A stretch of 64,000 bases of DNA from Prorocentrum cordatum (taxonomy: Eukaryota; Sar; Dinophyceae; Prorocentrales; Prorocentraceae): contig CAUYUJ010018645.1 of NCBI GenBank assembly GCA_963575745.1, forward strand, positions 110,079 through 174,078, read 5' to 3'. This document shows positions 1 to 9,490 of this stretch, in pieces. The notes beneath the pieces were generated by a model. That model was not told the origin of the DNA and searched no databases. It worked only from the letters and a program-made list of their open reading frames with translations. The position numbers and the translations under genes are program-made. Numbering within the stretch: the first letter of the stretch is position 1; the number at the start of each line of letters is the position of its first letter.

Positions 1-98
1 TCTCAGGCTCGGGACCCGCGACCCAGGACCGGCGGGGGAATCGGGACCCGGGACCGGCGCCGGACCCGGGACCCGCGACCCGGGATAGGCGCGGCCTC
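1..98. repeat. GC satellite of the GGGACC/CGGGACC/GGCGC type
   Basis: Degenerate tandem copies of GGGACC, CGGGACC and GGCGC words fill the left edge. The same satellite lies at 9367-9450 and 27789-29060, so it flanks both copies of the TIR element. Open frames through it (Pro/Gly/Arg-rich) are repeat artefacts. No gene is seen. Confidence 0.85.
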
Positions 99-138
99 GA
101 GACTCCAAGGTCGATCTATAGTGCGGGGTCGAACTATA
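99..138 (+). repeat. Left TIR of copy A
   Basis: Forty bases starting GAGACTCCAAGGTCGATC and ending GGGGTCGAACTATA. It is identical to the reverse complement of 9327-9366 and to both ends of copy B. Confidence 0.9.
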
Positions 139-231
139 ACTCGACCTGGCACTTTCCTTGGGTCGCACAATAGTCCAACCCATGATTTTTGGCCAGGTCG
201 TACTTTTCTTCGCTCGCGCATTGTTAAGGAT

Positions 232-270
232 CCCCTGAGTGAGGGGGCAATGCGCCCCCTGAGTGAGGGG
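232..270. repeat. Pair of CCCCT-AGGGG mini-hairpins
   Basis: CCCCTGAGTGAGGGG occurs at 232-246 and again at 256-270. These are the first of dozens of such hairpins in the element. In copy B (9580-9620) the stems are kept while a loop base differs. Confidence 0.8.
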
Positions 271-376
271 TATCGGCTGCATCACATTGCGCGCATGTTA
301 CAACATCACGCAGCTGCGAAGGCTCGAGGGCACATAGCGCTACTCTTGCTTACGCGCACTGCGCGGGGGGTGGGCA

Positions 377-1783
377 ATGGTCAAGGGCAAGACGGAGGTG
401 AAGATACGGGCTTCTTCTGTGACTGAGGAACAGTTGAAGCCGCTCGTGAAACAGCACATTGGTCTCATCGAAAAATGCCAACTGCAAGGGGGCATAGATG
501 ACTTCATGAAGAACAACATGCCGTTTCTCTTGCCGCTTGCGCAGCTCACCACACGCGTCAAATGGAAGAACCTCCAGGATGTCGCGTTGAAGCAGAAGCC
601 GAACATGCACCAGGAAGAGTGTAGGCGTTTCTGCCAGGAGGTGGCCAACGCTTTCAGCCATGTTTGCAACAAGTTCTACATCGCCAAGACGGGGGGGAAG
701 CTGGAGGCGCACACAAAAATGCTTGGGGAGGCAATGGGGCTGCAGCCTGGCAGGGCAAGCCCAAGCACAGGAGAGAGCAAAAAACGCGCCGACAGCAGCT
801 CCGACATAGAGATGAACCCTCCAAAATCTTCCACGGCCGCCGCGTCGCCCAGCGCAGATGGGGGCAGCAGGCGCAATGTCATCAAGAACGCCTTCGGCAT
901 CGGCCCGCCTCCGAGGCCGCCAGGGAAGAAACAGAAGGTTGCCACCAGCCCGATGATGGTGTTCTCGTCGCAGGAGGACGTCGAGCTCGCTGACCCGCCC
1001 GCCGCGGCCCCGAAGGAGGATCGGAGGGGGCGGGCAGGGTGGGAGGGGGGGGGGGGCAGTTTTGATCTTTCACGGCGTAACCGAACCCCTTCGGGAGGGG
1101 AGCCCCTTCGGGAGGGGCAAGTGAGAGACCCGCCCCAGGATCCCCTGACCACGTATTTCGATTTCAACTCCGAGCCGATGCGCATGGTGATGAAGTTCGC
1201 AGACAGGGAGGAGCGGGGAACACTGACGAAAGGAGGCGATGGTTCCTTGGATGCCGTGTTTCCCGACGGCAGGACGGAGAAGACGGAGCAGCCCAACGCC
1301 CTCCCGGCAGCTAGAGCGGCAGCCGCGCAGGCGAAGGCGAAAGCGCGCAAAAAAGGGAAGCCAGCAGGACATGTAGTGGCAAAGAAGCCTGCAATGAGAA
1401 AGCCCAGCGCAGCCGCCGCGAACACGGAGACGGACGTGGACGAGGAGGGGGAGGAGGAAGAGCAGCTGGAACCCGATGAGCCCGTGGATGCTGCAGATGA
1501 GCCCTCGGTCGGCGCTGGGCCCCCCGCTGGCCACGCCGACCGCGGGTACAGCGTGATGTACTACAAGAGGGACCACGCTATCGGGTTGAAGCGGACGCAC
1601 GGCGAGAAGAATCAGTTTGTGAGTTTCGGCGGGAAGAAGCACAAGGACACCTTGGACGAGGACGCGCTCAGGGAGATCGGCGCAGAGCTGAAGAAGGCCT
1701 TGGTCGACGGCACCGTGGCTGACACCAAGGAACCGGCTAAGGCGGAGGCTGAGCGCTTAGTGGCACAGCGCTTGGGCGACTAA
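377..1783 (+). CDS. Gene A (copy A): dinoflagellate-type repeated protein with basic/acidic linkers
   Basis: Open frame of 468 codons from ATG 377 to TAA 1783. No catalytic domain is recognised. The first 125 residues look globular (EEQLKPLVKQHI, FCQEVANAFSHVCNKF). Lys/Arg patches (KKQKV near 195, KARKKGKP near 325) suggest a nuclear protein, followed by an acidic DEEGEEEEQLEPDE stretch. The C-terminus (YSVMYYKRDHAIGLKRTHG, FVSFGGKK, final AERLVAQRLGD) resembles a short C-terminal module I associate with high-copy dinoflagellate proteins; that is recollection, not a search result. Two CCCCTTCGGGAGGGG hairpins at 1086-1117 are read in frame here. The matching place in copy B has lost 4 nt, so this stretch may instead be a small intron. 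The ATG is shared by both copies. Confidence 0.65.
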   Translation: MVKGKTEVKIRASSVTEEQLKPLVKQHIGLIEKCQLQGGIDDFMKNNMPFLLPLAQLTTRVKWKNLQDVALKQKPNMHQEECRRFCQEVANAFSHVCNKFYIAKTGGKLEAHTKMLGEAMGLQPGRASPSTGESKKRADSSSDIEMNPPKSSTAAASPSADGGSRRNVIKNAFGIGPPPRPPGKKQKVATSPMMVFSSQEDVELADPPAAAPKEDRRGRAGWEGGGGSFDLSRRNRTPSGGEPLREGQVRDPPQDPLTTYFDFNSEPMRMVMKFADREERGTLTKGGDGSLDAVFPDGRTEKTEQPNALPAARAAAAQAKAKARKKGKPAGHVVAKKPAMRKPSAAAANTETDVDEEGEEEEQLEPDEPVDAADEPSVGAGPPAGHADRGYSVMYYKRDHAIGLKRTHGEKNQFVSFGGKKHKDTLDEDALREIGAELKKALVDGTVADTKEPAKAEAERLVAQRLGD

Positions 1784-2534
1784 TCGCAAAAATACATCAT
1801 CGCATCCATCCTCATCATCATCCTTACCGTCTTCATCGCCATTGCCATCGCCATACCCGCTGGCAGAGCGCCCTCTCCAGTGCTAGACGACACCCCCTCA
1901 TCGCAGGGGCGCCCCTCCGCGAGGGGACCGCGCGATGGATTGGCGAGTGATGGAACCCCTTAAGAGGGGAACCCCTTAAGAGGGGCTTCAGCACACTCGC
2001 GATAAGACAGGGCAGCGGCCCCCTCCGAGAGGGGACCCCTCTGGGAGGGGATCAAAGGTGCGGCAGTCTGCTTACTCATTATGTGTATGGCATTGCGTTT
2101 CATCCTCGTTCCATCCCTCTCACATCTGCGTTCATGCTCTTAATCCGCAACCGTTCGACAGAGCTGACACCCCGCGCGCCAGGGGGCCCGCTCCCCGCCC
2201 CGAGCTCGCGGCCACGCGGGCGCTCATCCTGCGCCTCTCGGCGCCCCAGGCCGCGCGGAAGCAGAATGCAAGGGGGGAGTTGGGGGCGGGATGAGAAGAG
2301 TAAGAGTGACGGCCCCTTTTTTGGCCATCTGGGCGATAAAAAAATCAACCCAGCAGCCGAGTTTTAGACCCACCTTTTTTAGCAAGAAAGGGGGGTCTAA
2401 AATTGGACGAATTCCTATGAAATTCCACTACATTCACCCCCCCGAAGGGCCTCCCACGAGGCCCCCAGATTTTAGCCTTTTGAGTCTGACTATAAACTTT
2501 CGGCCGCAACCGTTCTGGGCCCCAGGCTTCCCGC
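1784..2534. repeat. Intergenic A-B spacer rich in mini-hairpins
   Basis: Between genes A and B lie hairpins at 1894-1909, 1912-1926, 1956-1969, 1972-1985 and about 2021-2050. A CATCATC-rich stretch follows the stop of gene A, and there are CCCCCCGAAGGG and CCCACGAGGCCC variants at 2440-2465. No convincing gene is seen. Confidence 0.6.
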
Positions 2535-3112
2535 ATGATGACGTCGGGCGGCCGCGGCGGCGGGCTGCCTCCAGAAGGCGGTGGCGGCGGCAAGCGGCCT
2601 CACGAGGAGCTGGGGGTACAAGTGGTTAAGGCGCCCCTTCCTGAGGGGATTCGTTTACAGAGACCCCTGCCAGAGGGGATTTATCGATGGAACCCCCCTT
2701 CCTGAGGGGATTCATTCACAGAGACCCGTGACCCTTCCTGAAGGGATTGATTTACAGAGACCCCCTGCAGGACGGGCACGCCCCTGTCTTTGGGGTCGAC
2801 GACGACGACAGCGAGGCGGAGGAGTAGTTCATGCTGGACTTCAAGGACTCCAAAAAGCGGTACACCCGCTCGTCCCAGCGCCTGTGGCTTCGCAAGATGA
2901 ACTGCAAGAAGTCTTGGCAGTGCGGCAAACACACCTTCTTCTCGGTGTGCGTTGGCAAGACGTGCCAGGAACACCACGCGAACCAGTGGTTCCACGAGCA
3001 CGGCGACCGCGACCGCAACGGGAGGAGGTGGAGGGGCGGCAAGAGCGAGGTCGCCAGAGCCAGGCAACGCAAGGGTGCAAGTGGTGGGGAGGGGGGAACC
3101 CTCAAACATTGA
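2535..3112 (+). pseudogene. Gene B (copy A): small Cys-rich basic protein, broken
   Basis: Exon 1 starts at ATG-ATG 2535 (MMTSGGRGGGLPPEGG...). After about 140 bp with three or four mini-hairpins, probably an intron, a second coding stretch runs from about 2770 to TGA 3112. It has an acidic DDDDSEAEE segment, a Cys/His cluster (MNCKK, WQCGKH, SVCVGKTCQEHH) and an Arg-rich tail. Copy A has TAG at 2825-2827 where copy B (11885-12483) reads GAA, and it has lost one Cys of the cluster (KKS against KKC). The spacing suggests a small zinc-binding protein of unknown function. Confidence 0.6.
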
Positions 3113-3373
3113 GGAGTGAAGTTATGTCGGTTTGATGTTTTGATTTTCTCAATGTTTATCCTGGTCAGTTTTCTGCGCCTGCCAGGCACTGGCAGCGGAG
3201 GTGCGATACCAGGGAGGCGGTCTTGGTCGGCCTGCTGCAGGACCGCCCCCCCCCCCCTGCCCCGCGCTGCCAAGAAGGGAGGGCCCCTGTTTGAGGGGAT
3301 AAACGAGGGGGGACCGAATAAACGCGAGGAGAGGCCCCTCTCATGAGGGTGAGCTTACTTCGTTCCCCGACAG

Positions 3374-4357
3374 GAGCAGCAGCGCGAAACAGCAGCGCAG
3401 CCGCCGCCCCCGCAGGGGGGGCCAACGCCACCGAGAGGCCCGCCACCCGCAGCACTATTAGCAGCAGCAGCGGCTGCAGCACCAGGACCCCCCGCAGCAG
3501 CACCGCTCGCAGGAGCACCGCCACCCGCGGCAGCAGACCCGCCCGCAGCAGCAGCAGCAGCGGCAGCACCTGTCGAAGCAACGCAGGTTGACGCCTCCGA
3601 CGACGGAGCCCGAGAGGGGGAGGAAGAAGAGGAGGATGAGGGCGAGGAGGAAGAGGGCATGGAGGAGGAAGAGGAGTCAGAGGAGCCTGATGAGCTGATA
3701 AGGCTAGAGGAAGGGCACGCAAGGCAGCATCGGGGGCTCTTGCGGGCATTGAATCGCACGGAGGCGGCACAGAGGCGCGTCGAAGAGCACAAAGAGCGCC
3801 TTCGGCAGGAGCAGGAGCGCAGGGCAGAGCAGGAGATCATCCGCCTGAGGCGGGCGCAACAACAGCAGAGGGACGCCGCGCTGAGGCGGGAGGCAGAGGC
3901 CTGCCTGGAGAAGCAGCAGAGGGAGGCAGAGGCCGCCGAAGCGCATGCGAGGGCGAGGCGGCTGGCTGCCGAAGCGGCCGCACGGAGGGCGGGGGCTGCC
4001 AAGGATGCGGAGGACGCAGCGCGGGCCAAGGAGGAAGCAGAGCAGAAACAGAAACGAGAGGCAGAGGAGCGGCAGGCGGCAGAGACGGCAGCGCCAGAAG
4101 CGGCAACACCAGAGCAGCCAGAGACGGGCGCAGCAACGGCGGACGCAGCGAGGGCGGACGCGGGGGAGAAAGCAGACGAAGCCACGCAGAACGCAGAGGA
4201 CAAAAAGAAGGACCCCAAGGCAAAAAGAAGGCCCCGCGCGGACCAGGCGGGATGCAGACCCTCGAAAGCAGCGAGGGGCGACAAAGACAAGGACAAGGAC
4301 ACGGAGAAGGACAAGGGCAACGGCAGGCGCCCGAAGGCGCATCCTAAGAGGGGCTAG
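3374..4357 (+). CDS. Gene C (copy A): Ala/Glu/Arg coiled-coil protein
   Basis: A likely 3' splice site (CCCCGACAG) ends at 3373. From there one frame is open to TAG 4357, about 327 codons. A Pro/Ala/Gln-rich N-terminal part is followed by an acidic EEEEEDEGEEEEG block, then about 180 residues of charged Ala/Glu/Arg/Gln repeats that read as a long coiled coil (RLRRAQQQQRDAALRREAEA). A Lys-rich tail (KKKDPKAKRRPRAD, DKDKDKDTEKDKG) would suit nuclear entry or nucleic-acid binding. The upstream exon and true start were not found; the first ATG in frame is 3659. In copy B the LINE sits in the codons of the acidic block. The function is unknown, and compositional bias makes homology hard to judge. 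Confidence 0.55.
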   Translation, partial: EQQRETAAQPPPPQGGPTPPRGPPPAALLAAAAAAAPGPPAAAPLAGAPPPAAADPPAAAAAAAAPVEATQVDASDDGAREGEEEEEDEGEEEEGMEEEEESEEPDELIRLEEGHARQHRGLLRALNRTEAAQRRVEEHKERLRQEQERRAEQEIIRLRRAQQQQRDAALRREAEACLEKQQREAEAAEAHARARRLAAEAAARRAGAAKDAEDAARAKEEAEQKQKREAEERQAAETAAPEAATPEQPETGAATADAARADAGEKADEATQNAEDKKKDPKAKRRPRADQAGCRPSKAARGDKDKDKDTEKDKGNGRRPKAHPKRG

Positions 4358-5559
4358 GACCGCTTCTCCATCCTCCTGGTCACTCTTCCTCCTGCTCCTG
4401 CTTGTCGCCAGCCCTCCTCCTTGTCCCTCCCCCATCCTGCTTCTGCTCTTCCTCCTTGTCAATCGGCGCGCCCTGAGCCGCGGGGCGACCGCGTCGGCGA
4501 CGGCGCCGACATCCATATACAAGAGCGCGGCCTCTCGCGCCAGAATAGAGGCGGAACGGGTTAAGGGGGCTCTGCTTGACTGCGGCCCCTTCATTGCAGG
4601 GGCGCGCGCGGCTGCCCCTGGCAGAGGGGGCGGGCGATCGCGAAACCGATTATCTTAAGGGGAGTTCTCTTAAGAGAATTCTCTTAAGAGAATTCTCTTA
4701 AGAGAATTGCGTGGATGTCTCAGGCAAAACCAACAATTCTCTTAAGAGAATTCTCTTAAGAGAATTCTCTTAAGAGAATCTCTCTCATAAAGGTCGCTTG
4801 CAGTGCACCCCCCCTCGCTGCATGGGGGCCAGACGAGCCCGCTGAGGGGCGAAACGCCCCTGGCTGAGGGCGGGGGGAGGGGGGGTGATCTGACGGGCCC
4901 CCTAGGGGGGTTGGGGGGCGCGGTTTCCTGATTGAGCCCCTGAAACATCTTTGACGGGCCCCTTGCGGAGGGGCACCGCCGTCCTTTACTGAGGGTGAGC
5001 CCCTTTAATGAGGGGGGGCAGTGTGAGCAGGGGCAGCAGGGGGGAGCAGTAGCATTGCATCATGGGTGAGTCGTTCGGGCCCCTGTGCTTGCCTGCCGCG
5101 CAAAGCAATCCAGAGAGGGGGGTGCCCCTTTTTGAGGGGACGCGCACCCCTTACTGAGGGGGGGGCCCTGGCACATCCCCTCCCCCTCCCCGCCTCACCG
5201 CTGATGAGGTAGCACCCCTTCTCTTCGAGGGGGAGGAGACGACCGCGTGGGTTGCCGAGCCCCTTCGAGGGGAGAGAAACGAACCCCTGGCTGAGGGGAA
5301 GGCTCGACGATACTGAAATGTACCACCACACACGCCACACCCACAGCACCACACCACACCCACACGCACCACTGAAGTGCGCGGGGAAGGCCCCCGACGA
5401 TCTACTTGCCATTCGCAGGCGTTTCGGCTGCCGCAGGGCATTTCGAGTTTGCTGCTGTATCCCAAATTTCAGGGGTCAGTTCCGCGGCAGCCATGCCCGC
5501 CCCAGGAGGAGTCCCCTCCTCTGCTCCTGCTGGGCACTCTCCTCACACCGTTGTGCAGC
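4358..5559. other. C-D spacer: palindromic array, hairpins, CA-rich tract
   Basis: Holds the TTCTCTTAAGAGAA arrays (4664-4780), many CCCCT...AGGGG hairpins between 4800 and 5290, and an ACCACACC-rich tract near 5320-5370. Frames on both strands are open by composition only. No gene is supported. Confidence 0.6.
4664..4780. repeat. Tandem 14-bp perfect palindrome TTCTCTTAAGAGAA
   Basis: Two blocks (about 4664-4708 and 4735-4780) of head-to-tail copies of the self-complementary unit TTCTCTTAAGAGAA flank a constant 26-30 bp spacer (TGGATGTCTCAGGCAAAACC). The same arrangement in copy B (23013-23184) has more units. Confidence 0.9.
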
Positions 5560-6834
5560 ATGGCACCGAAGAAGAAGGTCGAGGGCCATGGCGCACCAGC
5601 GGCGAAGAAGTCGAAGGCGGCCCCGAAGGGGCACGGGCTCGACAAGCAGGAGGCCGACAAGATGAGGGCGTGGCTCAGGTACCAGTCGGAGAAGAAGGAC
5701 GGCAGCGGGAAACTTACGAGCACAGCAGAATCCGCCAGAGCAGCCCAGGCGCTTTGGAACGGGATGAAGGACCCAGCCGACCGGAAGCGTTTCTTGCAGA
5801 CCTTCGCGAGTGACAAGGACAAGACACTTGACTGGTTGGCCACCTTCGAAGAGAAATGCACGAATGAGGAGGTGCACACGCGCTCTGCCGAGAGAGGGTG
5901 CCGGAATGTATCGCAGGCGCTGGCCCTCAAGGACCTCACCATCAAAGACTTTGCGGACATCCAGGAAGCCGCTGCCTTCGCGCAGTAATGGTGGGGGGAG
6001 AACAGCGAAGAGCATGGCACCAAAGAAGAATTCCCCATCAAGGAAGATGCCAAGGACAGGCCTCTGTGGAAGGAGTGGTACTTCGTCGAGCGCAACATGG
6101 ACGATGACCAGCTGGTGACGAAGGACTCGCGCACCTTCAAGGGGGCGTCCAACCTGAAGAACCTGAAGCAACTCGAAGCTGCAGGCAGCAGGATGGCCGA
6201 GCTCCCGTCGTCCAGCGCTTCGGGGTCGGGTGGGGGCGGCGAGGTGAAGATCGAGAATCCGCACTGGCCAGAGATTGTGGGTAAGAAAGACGAGATCGCG
6301 CGCCGCCCTCGGCAGCCGCCCCCTGCCCTTCCATCTCTGGTGCTCTGCCAGACCCCTCCCAGAGGGGGGCCCCCCCCCCCGCCTCGCCCCCGCCGCCCCT
6401 CCTGGAAGGGATGGCGATAGAAACTGGTTCGTATCCGTTCTGTCGTGCGTTGTTTGCGTTGAAATGCATGTCGGCGCATTGCTTGTAGATGATCTCTACC
6501 AAGGAAAACGCTGGTCAAGTATCAGAAGGAGCTGAAGGTCCTGAAGCACACGAAGAATCAGTTGCTCGCGAAGGCTGGGGATCAGGATCAGAAGGACCGT
6601 CAGAGCTTCCAGAACTGGGCCGATGAGCGCAAGAAGTGCGCGGACAACGCGGACCAGCACGAGACGAAGATGGAGGTTCTGATTGCGAAAATTGAGGGCA
6701 CTGATTCTGTCGGCAAGGACACGGACATGTACGATAAGCTGAAGACTGAGGTCCAGGCCGCCTACAGCACACACGAGCACATGTTCGAGGGCATTCAGCT
6801 CTCGGTCAAGCGCTTCAAGAAGTTCCTCAATTGA
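5560..6834 (+). pseudogene. Gene D (copy A): NLS-bearing repeated protein, broken by TAA
   Basis: Starts at ATG 5560 with MAPKKKVEG, a classic basic NLS, then AAKKSKAAPKG. It is about 300 residues in a first exon (AWLRYQSEKKDG, TLDWLATFEEKC, LWKEWYFVERNMDDDQL) and a second exon (about 6513-6834, ending KRFKKFLN) that reads as a coiled coil. Between them, about 6285-6512, lies a likely intron with GGTAAG near its start and a large mini-hairpin. Copy A carries TAA at 5986-5988 where copy B reads GAA, so the first exon is cut after about 142 codons. No known domain is recognised. Copy B is at 23979-25253. Confidence 0.65.
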
Positions 6835-7210
6835 GCTGCGGCCCTACATCTACATATCAGTGTTTACATGCATATATGCAGTAGGGTTTGAGATGCTCTG
6901 CCTCGCCCGACGACACGCATGCAGCGCTGCCTTTCCGACGCCCATGGGAAAACGAGAACTTGCCACTTCCTCTGCCAGGGGTGCCCCTTCGCGAGGGGCC
7001 GCATGTTTCTGGGTTTGCCAGTAAAGAAGCCCCCCTCATCGCAGGGGGGAATGGGGGGAGGGGGGCGGGGGGGAGGGGGGCTTGGCATCATCGGCAGTAA
7101 CTGCATTGACGGAGGGACTAGCAGGAGGGGAGGGGCATGAAAGGGATTGAAGGAGGGCGCGGAGGAGGGGCGCGGGAAAGGGCAAGGGCTCCTTGCCTCA
7201 GCCGCGCATG

Positions 7211-7230
7211 TTCGCAGCCACTGGCTCAAG
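7211..7230 (+). other. Possible spliced-leader relic upstream of gene E (copy A)
   Basis: TTCGCAGCCACTGGCTCAAG lies 40 bp before the gene E ATG. It is a degraded match to the 22-nt DinoSL (ends TCCGTAGCCA and GGCTCAAG). The copy B equivalent at 25620-25644 is closer. Confidence 0.4.
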
Positions 7231-7269
7231 GCCGCCGCGCTCGCGCCCGTCTCCCGCGGGCCCCGCGGG

Positions 7270-9142
7270 ATGCTTTCCAGACGGCGGTTGCCTTATGACA
7301 GGTTGGGCTTGCCGCCGGAGAGGCGGCTGAGAGCGAACGTGCAGGACCTGATAAGCAGCAGCGTGGTCAGCGGGCAGCGCGGCGCTCAGCTGATCAATGA
7401 CTGCGTCTCTGCATCTGCGACAGGTCTCTCCGACCTGCAGACTACGGAGTCAACGTCGGGCATGAAAAACGCTGCCGGGAAGTTCAGGCGGGATTTCTTC
7501 AGGAAAGGGTGGCATCCGCTCTATCACTGCCAAGTGAGGGGCTGGGGCCCCAAGTCTGAAACAGAACAACTGATGGACTTAGCGATGATGCTTCCTCACG
7601 AAATACTTCATCAACTTCATCATTTTGGCGAGCGGAGCGTGCTACTGGAGACGTCGAGTCTCGACGGCGTGTCTCTGCGCCACGTGCAAAGAGCAAGGGC
7701 GGAGAGTGGTCGCAACGACCTGGTGGCCCTGGGCGTGTGGCAGGACGGGGTCCCTTGCTTCTGGGACCGATCGATGAGCGCAGAGATCATCAGCCTCATG
7801 TTGCCAGGGGCTGCGGGGCGCTGGAAAAACATGCGGGTCCCAATCACAGCGTTCCTCAAAGAGCACGTGGGCCCCAACACATTTGATGATGTTTTTGCAG
7901 TGGTGCAGTGGAGCTTTGTTCACTTGGCTGCGAAGCGCTGGCCGACGGCACGGTACGACGGCTCCCCCTTCGGCGCGCAGGACGCATGGAGGAAGCGCCG
8001 ACAAGTGGCCGATGCAACCCTACCAATTGGCGGAGTGCTTTGCCAGATCAAAGGGGACTGGAAGATGATGAAGGAGGTGCTCAAGCTACCTGGCTGGCAA
8101 GATGACGAAGTATGCTTCCTGTGCAACATCAAGAAGGACGAGGCCATGGGAGCGCAACACATCAGGGGAGGATGGAAATCCCCTCTGGGAGGGGGTGCGT
8201 CGTCGTCGTTTTGCGGCCCCTTCCAGGGGGGGTGGAGGAGGAGGAGGAGGAGGGGTGGAGGAGGAGGAGGAGGAGGAGGAGGAGTGTTTTTGGCTACTCC
8301 CCGCAGGTGAAATCGCAGACTGGGAGAGACGCGCCGTGGAGAACGCACCGACGCACATGGCCAGAAGCCCTTGCGAAGATTATCGCTTCAGGCGAGCAGG
8401 TGCGCCCTCTCTTCCAAGTGCCGTATGCGAACGAAAAGTTGCTGAAGCTAGATTGGTTACACGTTGTTGATCTTGGAGTAGCGGCTGACTTCATAGGGGG
8501 CTTGATATGGTATCTTGTAACGCACAAAAAGGTGGCTGGAACTACCCAGAAAGGCCGCGTCTCCACACTGCATGGTCATTTGATGGCGTTCTACGACAGG
8601 CAGCCGCAGGTGAGAAGACCAGCCGCCTATCGAGACTGACGCGGGGCGTTGTGAAAGGAAAAAAAGCAAAGACGGCTAAGATGAGGTGCGGCGCGGGGAT
8701 GCTCAGGCACATGGTTCCATGGGCATTGGAGATGGCGGAGGCTTTCCTTGATAGGAGGAATGGCGTCGACGAGCGGGCAGCTGTAGAATCGTCCACTCAC
8801 GCAGGGATGAAAAGCTTATCTCGGTGTTACGAGGCACTCTCTGACAATCACCCATTTGCTGTGGACATTCTTAGAGAGCATTCAAGTAAGTTTGCCACGC
8901 AGACGGCCGCTTTGCAAGACGCGCTTCCTGCCCATTTTAAAGTCAAGCCTAAAATGCACATGTTTTTAGAACTGTGCATGGGCGGCGGTGAACCAGCGAA
9001 GCACTGGAACTATAGGGATGAGGATTTCGGTGGATCTGTAGCTGCATTTGGTCGAAGGAGGGGCCAAAGGAGGTCCATGAGAGCGTTTTCAGTGGCATGC
9101 ATCTCCAAGTTCTGCGGCCAGCCGATTGTGCGCATGCTTTGA
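7270..9142 (+). pseudogene. Gene E (copy A): transposase-like protein, frameshifted
   Basis: ATG 7270 opens MLSRRRLPYDRLGLPPERRLR. Exon 1 runs to about 8160 (ends CFLCNIKKDEAMG, a CxxC). An intron of about 150 bp with mini-hairpins and a (GGA)n tract follows, and exon 2 runs from about 8319 to TGA 9142. Exon 2 holds LDWLHVVDLGVAADFIGG, KPKMHMFLELC and YRDEDFGGSVA. The D-x-[ML]-H...DLG motif recalls the TNP2/Plavaka-type transposase core. I also associate the whole arrangement with a high-copy dinoflagellate family, from memory. Copy A lacks one base at about 8606 compared with copy B, which shifts the frame after FYDRQP. It is probably the element's transposase gene; a full catalytic triad could not be assigned. 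Confidence 0.6.
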
Positions 9143-9326
9143 AAAGAACGCTTCTGTGTGTATCGTTGACATTCATTGCTGTCGGCTCAAGTATATGTTG
9201 GACCCCTCCCAGTGGGGTGAGCGCGAGCATGGGTGCTGAAGCCCCGTTTGCCCCAAAACGGCGGGTCGAACTATTTTCGGCGCGCCCGAACATAGATCGA
9301 CCCGCAGAAAAGTATGACCCCCGCAT
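9143..9326. other. 3' subterminal region of copy A
   Basis: Holds one mini-hairpin-like CCCCTCCCAGTGGGG and several subterminal motifs (GTCGAACTATTTTCGG, CATAGATCGACCCG) before the right TIR. No gene. Confidence 0.6.
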
Positions 9327-9366
9327 TATAGTTCGACCCCGCACTATAGATCGACCTTGGAGTCTC
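9327..9366 (-). repeat. Right TIR of copy A
   Basis: Exact reverse complement of 99-138. It is followed directly by AAGGGGGACCCGGG of the GC satellite. Confidence 0.9.
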
Positions 9367-9450
9367 AAGGGGGACCCGGGACCCGGGACCGGCCCGGGAC
9401 CCGGGACCCGGGACCGGCGCGGGGCCGGCGCGGGACCCGGGACCCGCCTT
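9367..9450. repeat. GC satellite between the two TIR elements
   Basis: Eighty-four bases of GGGACCC/GGCGC satellite separate copy A from copy B. Both elements therefore appear to lie in one satellite block. Confidence 0.85.
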
Positions 9451-9490
9451 GAGACTCCAAGGTCGATCTATAGTGCGGGGTCGAACTATA
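9451..9490 (+). repeat. Left TIR of copy B
   Basis: Identical to 99-138. It is followed by ...CTATAGATCGACC, which pairs with GGTCGATCTATAG inside the TIR to form a hairpin. Confidence 0.9.

Larger units (their letters stand above)
99..9366 (+). mobile_element. Copy A of a 9.27-kb multigene TIR element
   Basis: The segment begins and ends with the same 40-bp sequence in inverted orientation (99-138 and 9327-9366). It contains five plus-strand genes (A to E) in the same order as copy B at 9451-27788, to which it aligns along its full length apart from an 8984-bp LINE present only in copy B. Subterminal GTCGAACTAT and CTATAGATCGACC motifs recur inside both ends, as expected of transposase-binding sites. 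No clear target-site duplication is visible because both flanks are GC satellite. Copy A is decayed: stops interrupt genes B and D and a 1-bp deletion interrupts E. Its mobility is inferred from the TIRs and the transposase-like gene E. A tandem duplication would explain the two copies but not the identical inverted ends. Confidence 0.75.

Noticed and set aside
676-1425. Long minus-strand frame opposite gene A (also 10022-10945)
   Set aside because: Mirror frame of a biased, GC-rich plus-strand gene. Ser/Ala/Pro-rich translation, and the gene A frame is the one with consistent protein-like features in both copies.
3355-4320. 321-codon minus-strand Ser/Ala-rich frame opposite gene C
   Set aside because: Reverse complement of the Ala/Glu/Arg coiled-coil coding sequence; low-complexity and broken differently in copy B.
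99-9450. Simple tandem gene duplication as the explanation of copies A and B
   Set aside because: It does not account for identical 40-bp inverted ends or subterminal inverted motifs, though it cannot be fully excluded without other copies.
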